64,000 nt of DNA. Origin: Przewalskia tangutica (Eukaryota; Streptophyta; Magnoliopsida; Solanales; Solanaceae). The position numbers and the translations under genes are program-made. Below, in pieces: positions 34,321 to 44,117 of this stretch. Position 1 is the stretch's first letter. Each line of letters starts with the position of its first letter. The notes under the pieces are model-generated. The model was given only the letters and a program-made list of their open reading frames with translations, was not told the DNA's origin and did no database searches. Where the stretch lies: contig CM056732.1 in assembly GCA_029844215.1 (NCBI GenBank), positions 56,901,007-56,965,006 of the forward strand. The letters are read 5' to 3'.

Positions 34321-35068
34321 GATCCTCATAATGGCCCGTCATTGGAAGGGGCTCGTTGGTACCCGCATTCTTAGAGTGTGACGCCTCGGCTCCCTTAACC
34401 TTGACTCCCGCAGCATGCTTATTGGGAATAGGAGTGTCATTAATGCTATCAACTGACTTTGGAACTTGCAATACGTGAATAGTCTCAGACCCATTGACAT
34501 CCTCCTGACCCGCCCTGAGCTCCTGACCCACGCCCATACCCGGTTCAGACCCGAGTAGGCCATCACTCCTCATTGCATCCAACGCAATGTCTGGCCCAGA
34601 ATACGTCCCTTTTTCAGTTAGCCTGAGTAAATTACCAGGATGTGTCGGGGTACTAATGCTACCGTGACTGCCCTGTTCCTCCGTGATAATCCCTGAATCA
34701 ACCAATTGGCCCGTGATAGGATCTACCACCATAGAAGCAAGAAGCTTCCCGCCTTCAAATACCCTTATATCCAAGTTCTCAGTATCAATACTTTTGCCCC
34801 ATTCATGAATCTTTTGTAGCGTAGCATCATCTATTACATTCTCTAGAGGGATGCGTGAGTCTGGCGTGACATGAACCAAGACAGATGGGTCTGAAATTGC
34901 CGGAATGAGATTTTCTTCGGCAATTATTGGACTGCCTCCATTTTTTTTCTTCTTCCTTGTTCTAGCCTTCGTCGAACTTCCTGAACCTCCTGAATCATTA
35001 CTGGAACGTGTGTAGCGTTTAGATTTCTTCATATTGCAAACGTAATACTTCAAACCATGGGGGAACAA
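33812..35068 (-). pseudogene. LINE ORF1 N-terminal part with internal repeats
   Basis: A 418-residue open frame ended by a TGA at 33812-33814, inside the last repeat unit, where the other units have sense codons. The N-terminus has a Lys/Arg/Ser-rich stretch (TKARTRKKKKN, a possible nuclear-localisation or RNA-binding signal), then a unique acidic region, then about three 59-residue repeats. The first ATG (35068) may be followed by a better start at MKKSKR (residue 13). I do not recognise the unique region. Such a repeat block is not part of the standard plant ORF1 layout. Confidence 0.7.
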
Positions 35069-35180
35069 TCGGAAAACATAGGGGGGGGGGGGGGGGTGAG
35101 AAGAGGAAAAAACCGAAGGAGCAACTAAGGGAAAACATTGAGAGCGTTTTCCTTAGTGAGAGAAACTTCTCTCTAACTCC

Positions 35181-35655
35181 TTAGTTATAACGACTTTATG
35201 AAAACAAAAGGATGGTTTTATTATTGGATTTAAAATGGTAACTTGACTTTAAAGGGAGAAATGATTTGGTTTAAAAAGAAAGTATGAAAATTGTTTTGGT
35301 TTACTTGAAAAGACAGTTACTCTATTTTGATACTACGGGTATCGTGTGACTTTTTGTGAAAGAAATGGATCTTTTAAAGAGTTAAAATATGTAGTACCTT
35401 GGGGTTAAAACCCGGATTTGTGTTCATAAAAAGAATGTCTAAAAGTATGTTGAACTTGCCTATGCTTGTGGTGATAGCCTTTGTTGTGCAAGTATTATAT
35501 TTCTGTGCTACCGCGTCTCTCGTTGTAGGGCCGGCTATCTGGTTGATTGATGGACATACTGACACGATGGGTGGCCCACGGGTATGCTTCCACTATATCG
35601 ATCCTTTTGGACATACTGACACGATGGGTGGCCCACGGGTATGCTTCCATTAGGT
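35181..35655 (+). mobile_element. LTR fragment (family A/B-like middle part)
   Basis: ttagttataacgactttatg joins the LINE 5' end. The sequence then follows the LTR module (actacgggtatcgtgtgac, ggggttaaaacccgg) up to the minisatellite, here two 57-bp units starting at 35552 and 35609 (ggacatactgacacgatggg). It ends where minus-strand integrase sequence begins. Neither LTR end is present. Confidence 0.75.
35552..35650 (+). repeat. 57-bp direct repeat in LTR fragment (2 units)
   Basis: The segment starting ggacatactgacacgatggg and ending gcttcca occurs twice. Confidence 0.8.
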
Positions 35656-35656
35656 G

Positions 35657-35735
35657 CCGACGACGATGATCTGCATATGGAAAACCCAATCACCAACCTC
35701 GAACTCCAGATGCCGACGACGATGATCTGCATATG
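35657..35735. repeat. 25-bp duplication in integrase C-terminus (53-bp spacing)
   Basis: tgccgacgacgatgatctgc begins at 35657 and again at 35710, each continuing atatg. The inner copy is the normal integrase sequence. Confidence 0.85.
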
Positions 35736-36050
35736 ACTTCTGTCGACTCTGAGCTGTCAGTAACCGCTCCTGGATAAGTTTCACCTTATCCACGGCCTGC
35801 TGCACCAAATCTGGTCCCACTAACTGTACCTCGCCCACATCGAACCAGCCTATCGGCGATCTGCACTTCCTCCCATACAAGGCCTCATAAGGCGCCATCT
35901 GAATACTGGAGTGGTAGCTATTATTATACGCAAACTCAACTAGAGGCAAATGATCCTCCCAGCTACCCCTGAAGTCAATAACACAGGCTCGCAGCATATC
36001 CTCAAGAGTCTGGATAGTGCGCTCGGCCTGTCCGTCTGTCTGTGGATGGA

Positions 36051-36055
36051 ATGCA
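36051..36055. repeat. Probable target-site duplication atgca/atgcg, left
   Basis: atgca precedes the LTR and atgcg (40112-40116) follows it, matching at 4 of 5 bases. Confidence 0.6.
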
Positions 36056-39000
36056 TGTCACGCCCCGAACCCCGGGCCCGTGACTGGTGCCCTACCTGGG
36101 CACCCTTCTACCTTAACAATACAAGTAAACTGCGGAAATTAAATAACACCTCATTTTTTTTTAAAACAACCGTACGTGCAAGGGCAAAGCCGACAAGGCT
36201 GCCATATATACATAAACAAAAGGCACTACACCGTACATGAGTCCAATCCCACATATGAATACAGACCTCTAGGAGTTAAAGCCGAAATATGACGGACAAG
36301 GCCTCGTAGTACCCAAAACTGTATAAAGCTCTTGAAGGATATATACCAAAAGATAAACTCGGACAGAGGAGCTATCCAAAACCACGAGCGGATCCTACAC
36401 TGCCGATCACCAAACAACAGACCTAAACTCGGCGTGAACGCAGCCCAAGGAGGTCGATGAAGAATGTACCAAGTATGCGAGCAGTAAATCGTAATGAAAT
36501 CATAACGCTAAACAAAGCGGAGACATGTATGATAGCCAACCTACGATTACCTGATACATAAGCAGTCATATCAAGTCAGGGACGCAGGCCCTCAAAGTCA
36601 CTACTCAAATATAACTATGGGTCTCACGCCCATAATATCAATCATGCCCGTGGAATCCTTCCTCACTGCCGGTAGTCCATGATGTAATAACACCAATAAG
36701 GATACATGAACACCCAGTCCCACCTGTGTCCTAAATACCACGTGGTCTCATGCCCGGAATCCCACATCGTAAAGCGTGACCATAGGGTAACACAAACAAA
36801 TCCGGGACATATATGATAATCAAATTACAACACATTGTGCCTTACCAACAATGAGAGTAAGCGTAGTATCCTTACAATATAAAATAGAAGCTCATGATCA
36901 AAACAGGACCATCCGCCTCGGTATCATTTAGCCATCCTACTCGCAGGACTATTTCACCCGCGTAGGCGCGTGGACCCGCGTGAGGTATTCCTCGCAGGGG
37001 CCTCTTTCACCCGCATAAGCCCTTACGGACTCGCATGAGGTATTCCTCGCATAGGCTGGACCCGCCCGCATGAGACTATTTCACCCGCATAAGCCCTACG
37101 GACTCGCATGAGGTATTCCTCGCATCGTGGGTAGCAAATCCACGGAATTATGCAAATGCCACAAACCCGGGGAATGACCCGAAATGATCGATATAACAAT
37201 AGCACACAACCGGCTATTTCCGACACATAGGCAAATCTTAATTACAAGCCAAAGTCCTTACCAAGGCATACTTAGAATAATTCTCTTTAACAAGCCAAAG
37301 TACTTATCAAGGCACACTTAGACAAATTCTTAATTTATCAAGCCAAAGTACTAATCAAGGCATACATAGAATAATTCTCTTTTAACAAGTCAAAGTACTT
37401 ATCAAGGCACACTTAGACAAATTCTCAATTTATCAAGCCAAAGTACTAATCAAGGCATACATAGAATAATTCTCTTTTAACAAGTCAAAGTACTTATCAA
37501 GGCACACTTAGACAAATTCTCAATTTATCAAGCCAAAGTACTAATCAAGGCATACATAGAATAATTCTCTTTTAACAAGTCAAAGTACTTATCAAGGCAC
37601 ACTTAGACAAATTCTCAATTTATCAAGCCAAAGTACTAATCAAGGCATACATAGAATAATTCTCTTTTAACAAGTCAAAGTACTTATCAAGGCACACTTA
37701 GACAAATTCTCAATTTATCAAGCCAAAGTACTAATCAAGGCATACATAGAATAATTCTCTTTTAACAAGTCAAAGTACTTATCAAGGCACACTTAGACAA
37801 ATTCTCAATTTATCAAGCCAAAGTACTACGTACGTACATTCTTTTATAAAAGACTCCTTTCTATGTAAAGCCCCAAGATACTAACACCCGTAGTATCAAG
37901 GCGTGTCTATTTTTCAAAGTAAGTTACTACACTTTAGAAAACTCATTTCAAAGCTTGAAATCAAGTAACTCCAAATTTTCACAATCTAGGCAACTTATGC
38001 CGATTAATCAAAATAGACAACTTTCTAAACCTTCCATAAAGCCGTTATAACCAACTTCCCATAAAGCCGTTATAACCCTTTATGGTTTTAGACATATCCA
38101 TTCCTTCAATAACCAAGAGACTTATACTATTAAAACCAAGTATCACATACTTACAAATCAAGTTCTTAACTTTCAAAACACTTCAAGTCTCTTAATAGTT
38201 AGAAAACAAGTTTTCTTCTACTTTTTAAACCTCAAGTAACTTCACCCTTAACACAAGTTACTTCTTTTAAATCATGTCATTTCTCCTCTTTTAAATCAAA
38301 TAAGTAAATCACTCATTTGACTCCCCTAAAGTCATTATGATGACCCTTAGGTTTTAGAACTAAGGCACTAGCCAAAAGATTTGGAAACCACTTCCTTTTT
38401 AAGACTACATGTACTTTACGTAAAAATACCTTCACTTTTAGGAATCCAACTTCATCAAGAAAATGGATTCTACAACTTACAATCTAAACATCAAAGTACA
38501 ATCAAGGAAGTACATAGAACAAATTCTATTTTTGGCAATCCAAATACAACCAAGGAATGGATCCTTTAAGGAGTAGAACCTACTTTCTTTATCTTAAGGA
38601 ATCATGCTAGAAGAGGAGATAGTTCACATACCTTTCGCTAAATCCACAAGCTAAGCCGAATACGCGTGCGTGAAGTGTCAACCTATAATGGTCACAACAA
38701 GACTATCAACTTCTAGTCTCAACGTAGAATAATACTAAGTATACGGCCTCTAATTCTACGGAAAATCGGGCAGCACTTCCTTTGTTTCTACTCACTTTGC
38801 CACCTTTTTCAAGGCCGAATACAATAACCAACAAGCCACATTTAAGGCTCCAAACAACAACTAAACAAAGGGATTACACGCCTTACAATCGTGTAATATT
38901 CCGCCCACAATTCATACCAAAAAGTATAATACTACACTAGCCATTCTCGGCCAACATATAACCAACACAAGTCCTTTCCAATTCTTTTCCAAATTTCAAG

Positions 39001-40111
39001 TTCTTAGGTCAACATGTTACTTAGTCATAAACAACTAAAATTTCCTTCTTTATTCAACATGCGACGACTTAAACTAATAATCAACTTGAATTCCAATCTT
39101 AAAGCTAAACATGCTAGTTTTCGGATTAGGGTTCCAATAGCCCATAAACATATCAAACTTCATACTATATAACACATGCTTGCTAAAATCCATAGCTACA
39201 ACAATAAGTAAGTCTTAACTACTAAAACGACAAAATTATACCTTTCCAAGCCCTTAAAATTTCCAAGATCCAAAGTCGCGCCTTAGAAATTCTTAGCTCC
39301 TTTCCTTAAGTTCCAATCCGCTCCAAGCATTCCTTAGAGGCCTATGAAGAACCCTTCTTCAAGTTCCAACTTCAAAGTTGAAGAACTCCCTTAGTTTCCG
39401 CCTTGCGACTAACGTGAAAACTCCGTTTTTCCGAAATCTTTCTATTGAGATATCCTTACAATACCCTAAGGGACATTGGGTTAAAGTCTTGTGGCTAATG
39501 GATCAAAATCACAAAATTTTTGTGTGGACTATTCATCAAAGCCGAGAGCACCTTCTTGAACAAGAAGTGTTGTGATATTTTTCTAAGTGTAAAATGAGCT
39601 TGTCTTGCACTAGCTTAGTACTTATAACACTATGGAAGGCTTAGATTAATACACTTGTGTGCTAGGATGAAGAGAAATTTAATGCAAAGCCAAGTGGACA
39701 AGTTGACTTGGTCAACAATATCAAGCTTTGAAGACTTGATCTTCCTTGATGGCAAATGACCATTCTACCCCTTGCATTTTCGTCCAAGACCACATGAGGG
39801 GGGTGCCACGTGTCGCCCTCTCATTCGTCCATAAAATTCCGTAACCCTCGTGGGCCCCGCAAAACGTAAAATTCCTCGGGTGGGCCCCACGTGACCAAAT
39901 CCGTAAAAATAAATTTCCATTAGGTTAAGAGTTCCATACTCTTCAAATAATGCATTTTGAGAATCCAATTCTCAACAACGAACATTTTTCCTTTCCGACG
40001 TTCGGAACATTTTCCGTCGGAAAAACAATTCTTCCTTTCGTACAAATTTCCAAGTCTTGTGTTCCTTACGTACCTTCACTTACGCATGTCCTGAACTTAC
40101 GGGGTGTAACA
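36056..40111 (-). mobile_element. Inverted solo LTR, family C, copy C1
   Basis: It runs tgtcacgccccgaacc to ggggtgtaaca on the plus strand, 4056 bp, inserted in the integrase gene of the minus-strand gypsy element. The tail (outer 0.8 kb) resembles families A and B; the remainder matches the plus-strand copy at 54813-58322. It is enlarged by the 95-bp array at 37245-37830. There are no genes; the open frames at 38381, 39378 and 39765 are chance. Confidence 0.88.
37245..37830 (-). repeat. 95-bp higher-order tandem array (about 6 copies) in LTR C1
   Basis: gaataattctct recurs at 37369, 37464, 37559, 37654 and 37749, an exact 95-bp period, with a first diverged unit at 37275. Each unit is a dimer of two related 47/48-bp halves (caaagtactaatcaaggc and caaagtacttatcaaggc). 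The inner copies look identical. Confidence 0.93.
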
Positions 40112-40560
40112 ATGCGACTCGTGCTCACCGTCCCAAACCATTCGGAAGGACCTCGAAGTTAGCCGTAACCGGGCTCCTGCATGCGATATGATCGAAATAG
40201 GGACTCCATGCGATCGACGATCTCTCGGATGTAAAGTCCGCATAATCCTCAGAAAAAGTCGTCCTGACGGGAAGAAAGTGGGCTGATTTCGTCAGCCTGT
40301 CGACGATAACCCATATAGAATCATGTCTCCTCTGAGTGCGAGGTAATCCTGTGATAAAGTCCATGTTGATCACCTCCCACTTCCAAGTCGGGATCTCTAT
40401 CGTCTGAAACAAACCACCAGGCCTCTGGTGCTTTACCTTCACCGCCGACAACACGCACCGAGCTACAAACTCTGCAGCGTCCTCTTCAAGCCATCCCACC
40501 AATACACGGATCTAAGGTCGGGTACATCTTGGTCGACCACGGATGGATAGAGTAACGCCG
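40112..40560 (-). pseudogene. Ty3/gypsy integrase core, N-terminal side of the insertion
   Basis: The minus-strand frame 40125-40502 contains IPTWKWEVINMDFITGLP, WVIVDRLTKSAHFLPV and TFSEDYA, the start of the gypsy integrase catalytic core; the D of NMDF is the first catalytic aspartate. After DYA the frame is disrupted and the core resumes out of frame up to the LTR. The zinc-binding region to the right (40500-40700) is visible only in pieces. Together with 35656-36055 this is one integrase split by LTR C1. Confidence 0.8.
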
Positions 40561-41230
40561 CGTTGTGTGCTTCCCTAGAACTCCGCCAAGTCCTGCAATA
40601 TCCGAACACACAACCGCCCTCAAACCTTAGCACCCCATCGGTGCTACCTCAAAAGGACCCTTCCTCACGAAGAGCCGATCACGATCAGTGTCAAAATCGG
40701 ATCCTCAAATGTTGCCTCTTCACCTCTCGGCGATGGAAGACTGGTAACCTCTCGAACTCGGACCCCACCGCTATCGTAATCAATCAAGCGGACACCAAGG
40801 CTCGCTAAGCGATGCAAATCACGAACCATGCCCTCCTCTCTGCCGCACATCGATAGGCTACCCATCGACCTACGACTAAGGGCATACGCCACAACATGGC
40901 CTTCCGGTGGTGCAGATGTCGACATCGTAATCCTTGAGCTCTAACCACCGCTCGCCGTAAGTTCGGCTCCCTCTGTGAAGATATACCGAGGCTCTTGTGG
41001 TGCGTATAAATATCCACATGAACCCCATACAAATAGTGCCTCCGGATCTTGGCGTGAATCACTGCCGCGACTCCAAATCATGGGTGGGGTAGTTCCTCTC
41101 ATGCTTCTTGCCGGGATGCGTGCGCTATAACCTTGCCTGCCGTGATCAACACACATCCCAACCCGATGCCCGACGATCACAATACACGACATAGCCGCTC
41201 GACCTGCGGAAGAGTAAGAACGGGCGGTCG
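40561..41230 (-). pseudogene. Ty3/gypsy RNase H and connecting region
   Basis: The minus-strand pieces match the plus-strand element at 63690-63950: a GTGTATTGTGA segment (41165-41180, VYCDAS start of RNase H), a CACTATTTGTATGGGGTTCA segment (about 41015-41040, HYLYGVHVDIYT) and CACAAGAGCCTC (about 40988-41000, HKSLQ). Frames change several times through small indels. The 40561-40800 part should hold the integrase zinc finger, but I cannot read it continuously. Confidence 0.65.
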
Positions 41231-42120
41231 TCGATCTCCTTCAAGAATCGAAACCCCGCCACACGCATCGTCCATCAAAACTTAGCCGCTTTCCGAGTCA
41301 CCTAGTCAATGGTGCGAAGATAGAAGCAAACTTCTCCACGAACCGATAGTAACTGCAAGGCCCGTAAAATCGCGCACTGCCGGAGTAGTAGGTGCAGGCC
41401 AACTCCTGATCGCCGATCTTGGCCGTATCCACCCGAATGCCATCACCCACAATATGCCCAAGAAAAGCCACAAGTTAACCAAAACTCACATTTGGAAAAC
41501 TTGGCGTACAAGCTGGTCTGGAGAACTCTCAAGACGCCTCAAATGCTCGCGTGCTCCTGCTCTGGCGAGAATAAACCAAGATGTCATCAATGAACACTAT
41601 CACAAGCGTGTCCAAAATGGCTTGAACACTCGGTTCATCGATCCATAAATACCACGAGCATTGGTCAACCGAAAGACATAACCACGAACTCATAATGCCC
41701 GCATCGGGTCCGAATGCGATCCTAGGGACATCCGCCTCGACTGCACGATGATAGCGTCGCGATCAATCTTGAGAAACATATCGCTCGCAATCGTCGAACA
41801 AATCATCAATCACAGGAAGGGGGTATACATTCTTAATGGTCACCTTGTTCATTCTGTAATCAACACACATGCGCGGCCCCGCCCTTCTTCTTCACGAACA
41901 ATACCGGCTCCCGGGGAGAAACACTAGGCTGATGAAGCCGCTTCTCCGAGAAATCTCTCACCGGTCCTTCAACTCTCTCAACTCGGCATGCCATCTGTAT
42001 GGCGGAATGGAAATAGGCCGAGTGTGCAGCGACATCGATACAAACTCTATCTCCTCTCGGGAGGGATACCGGAGGTCGTCGAAACACGTCGAGAACTCTC
42101 TCGACTCATCGAATCGACTG
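41231..42120 (-). pseudogene. Ty3/gypsy reverse transcriptase
   Basis: The minus-strand frame 41860-42087 reads the RT entry block (SVSPREPVLFVKKKGG), after a region equivalent to the plus-strand element's ISIPPYTAPAELRELKD. Further in, the segment complementary to 41575-41610 encodes FIDDILVYSR, the RT catalytic motif with its two aspartates. The equivalent of LPRIDDLFDQL lies around 41795-41835. About eight small frame breaks make it non-coding as given. Order and spacing agree with the plus-strand copy at 62780-63600. Confidence 0.75.
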
Positions 42121-42640
42121 AAAATCGCACCGCGGCCTCGATATCAAACACGAACGAGATGGTAGATGTACCCGCACCATCTTCCTAGCCTTGAGGTAGG
42201 AAATAAACCTACCCTCGGCGTCTGATGTTCCTCCCACACAACAACCGGCTCCTCACGAAACTGGAACCGTACTACTCTCTCCCTGCAGTCTACATTGGCT
42301 TAGCAAGAAGCTAGCCAATCCATACCCATGATCACGTCGAAATCAGTCATATCCAACTCTATCAAGTCGGCTAGGGTCTGACGACTGTATATGGTCACTG
42401 GACAAGCCCTATATACCCGTCGAGCTACCACCGAATCACCCACTGGCGTAGCTACCTCGAAAGGGTCTATGGACTCAGGCTCTATCCCTATCCTACTAGC
42501 AATAAGGGTAGATATATAGGGCGAGTAGAACCGGATCTATCAAGGCATACACATCAAATCCAGAAACTGATAAGGTACCTGTGACGACATCAGGTGAGGC
42601 CTCCTGATCCTGCCGGCTGGACAAGGCATAAATGCGGTTC
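42121..42640 (-). pseudogene. Ty3/gypsy aspartic protease
   Basis: On the minus strand GTGTATGCCTTGATAGATCC (about 42532-42552) encodes VYALIDP, the protease active-site loop (family form LIDxGST or LIDPGST, here followed by a base loss). Further on, the complement of 42340-42365 gives DMTDFDVIMGMDWLA, the conserved protease end. The plus-strand copy at 62350-62610 shows the same sequence with the same apparent missing bases. Broken frame. Confidence 0.7.
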
Positions 42641-43912
42641 TGAGGACCGCTAGAACTGGGACCCGCGCCACGACCTCTGCCGCGACCTTCTGGTCCATGA
42701 GTACCCGCTCCAGGCGAGTAATCTGAGGAGAGGAAGAAGACCCGGCGAAAGACCCTGTAGGCTGACCCCTACCCTCTGCGCTGCCCTGGGTCGGACAGCT
42801 CGCAGTGACCTGCTGGCCGCCGCAATCAGAATACACTCGAGCAGCACCACAATTCCGTAATGGGATCTACCGACGCCACACCGGCGGGTGGTCCCGATCG
42901 CTAACACCTCGCTACTCGGCGTGCAAGTCACGGGGCCACAGTGCGCCTCGAATATCTCAGGTGTCTGCACGGTGTAGGAGTGCTCTGAGCTGGCTGTGGT
43001 GCAAATCTAGACTGCTGCTGAGGCCGTCCACCCCGATAGCTACCAAAAGATCCTGGCGTCCTGGCCTTCTTCGCTGTCACAACCCGTCGGCCTCTCGCCT
43101 CGCATCCAAGTGCACGAGCTGCACGCGGGTAATATCCATGCCTGGCTGAAGAGCCACACCCGCACAAGACTCGGCCATATAATCATCTAGCCCGGTGACG
43201 TAGCGATGCACCCTGTCCTCCATATCTGCTACCAACGCAGGGACATATCGAGCCAACGAATCAAACTCAACGTTGTACTCTCTAATCAGACGCCTCTGCC
43301 TCAAAGAATAAAACCTTCGCCCGTGCCCTCCTCATCTGTAGAGGCAAGAAGTGAGTGAGAAATGCCTCCGAGAACTCATCCCAAGTAGCTGGGGACGCGT
43401 GATCTCCCCGGGATAACTCCCACGAATCAAACCAATCGACTGCGGTATCACGCAGCCTATGTGAACCGAAGATCCGCACTCGGTCTCGAAGCCTTGATCA
43501 CTCGCGATCCTCTGAATCGGCGGATAAACTCGCGGATCATCCTCGGGCCTCGACCCGTAGAACTCAAGCGGGCTACAACTCGAGAAAATCCGTAGCCGCA
43601 AATGCGATCTCGGGTGAACCGCAGCTTAATTGGGCCGAAGCTAATCGCCGTGATCCTATCCTCATATGCGCCACGATCACGGCGATGGAATCGCCATCTC
43701 TCTCAGAACCCGTCTAAATGCTTCCAGTGGCGGGATCGAGGTGTAGGTGCGTGGTCTCATCACCACCGCTGCGCCCTAAACCTCTCAGGGTCGGCGGCGT
43801 CGTGGAACTCGCCGTCGGGTATAGATCGGGCACGAGCCCTCGTGACTCGGTGTCCCACTAGCGGCTCCTCGGCCGCTTGCCCTTCTGGGCGGGTTGCCTT
43901 ACGTGGAGGCAT
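42641..43912 (-). pseudogene. Ty3/gypsy gag with degraded zinc-knuckle region
   Basis: The ATG at 43912-43910 is in the same leader context as at 61086 and 48762. Frames 43282-43479 and 43077-43304 give WELSRGDHASPATWDEFSEA, EYNVEFDSLARYVPALVADM and RYVTGLDDYMAESCAGVALQ, the retrotransposon gag domain of plant gypsy elements. Next come a Gln/Pro-rich stretch (about 42950-43030), pieces of a CCHC region near 42790-42830 and a linker to protease. There are several small indels. The 43602-43967 plus frame is a shadow. Confidence 0.78.
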
Positions 43913-44101
43913 AATCAGCATTAGAAAGGAATACGTTAGAGGGGTCCAACTTGTAACACAGCTCTAAGGCACGATCTCAGAGTGAGAAGGATGGAAACCA
44001 ATCCTAAATATCCTATAGCTTCCTGATCATTGGTGTGGTGCACAACACACCGATAATCAAGACTTCATGGATACGGTCAGAGACACTTTCCGAGGATTAA
44101 T
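43913..44101 (-). other. Leader between primer site and gag (minus-strand element)
   Basis: Non-coding. It is nearly the same as 48572-48761 and 60903-61085, including the word gattatcggtgtgttg in its complement. Confidence 0.75.
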
Positions 44102-44113
44102 CGCTCGATACCA
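44102..44113 (-). promoter_or_regulatory. Primer binding site of the minus-strand gypsy element
   Basis: The complement reads tggtatcgagcg, the tRNA-iMet complement with one A lost from CAGAG, 4 nt from the LTR. Confidence 0.78.
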
Positions 44114-44117
44114 CTTT

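Larger units (their letters stand above)
28367..35180 (-). mobile_element. L1-type LINE, near full length, degraded
   Basis: A minus-strand element of about 6.8 kb has a 12-nt poly(A) tail (poly(T) at 28367-28378 on the plus strand), ORF2 at 28492-31838, ORF1 at 31838-35068 and a short 5' leader with a long G run (35082-35096). The domain set (DUF4283 and CCHC in ORF1; endonuclease, RT and zf-RVT in ORF2) is that of plant L1 elements. I find no target-site duplication: the left flank is LTR A3 near its end, while the right flank starts in the middle of an LTR. The 5' boundary is uncertain by some tens of bases. Confidence 0.85.
35656..36055 (-). pseudogene. Ty3/gypsy integrase C-terminal part (minus-strand element)
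   Basis: The minus frame 35650-35997 reads EFAYNNSYHSSIQMAPYEAL, YGRKCRSPIGWFDVGE and ADHRRRHLEFEVGDWVF, the integrase core end and C-terminal region of a plant gypsy chromovirus. The upstream codons (GQAERTIQTLED) run directly into the inserted LTR at 36056. At its own C-terminal side a 25-bp piece is duplicated (35657 and 35710), shifting the frame, and the element is cut against an LTR fragment. Its 3' LTR is absent. The rest of integrase lies at 40112-40560. Confidence 0.82.

Noticed and set aside
37245..37830. CRISPR-like regular array
   Set aside because: The 95-bp units are repeated throughout, with no unique spacers, inside a plant LTR. It is a minisatellite.
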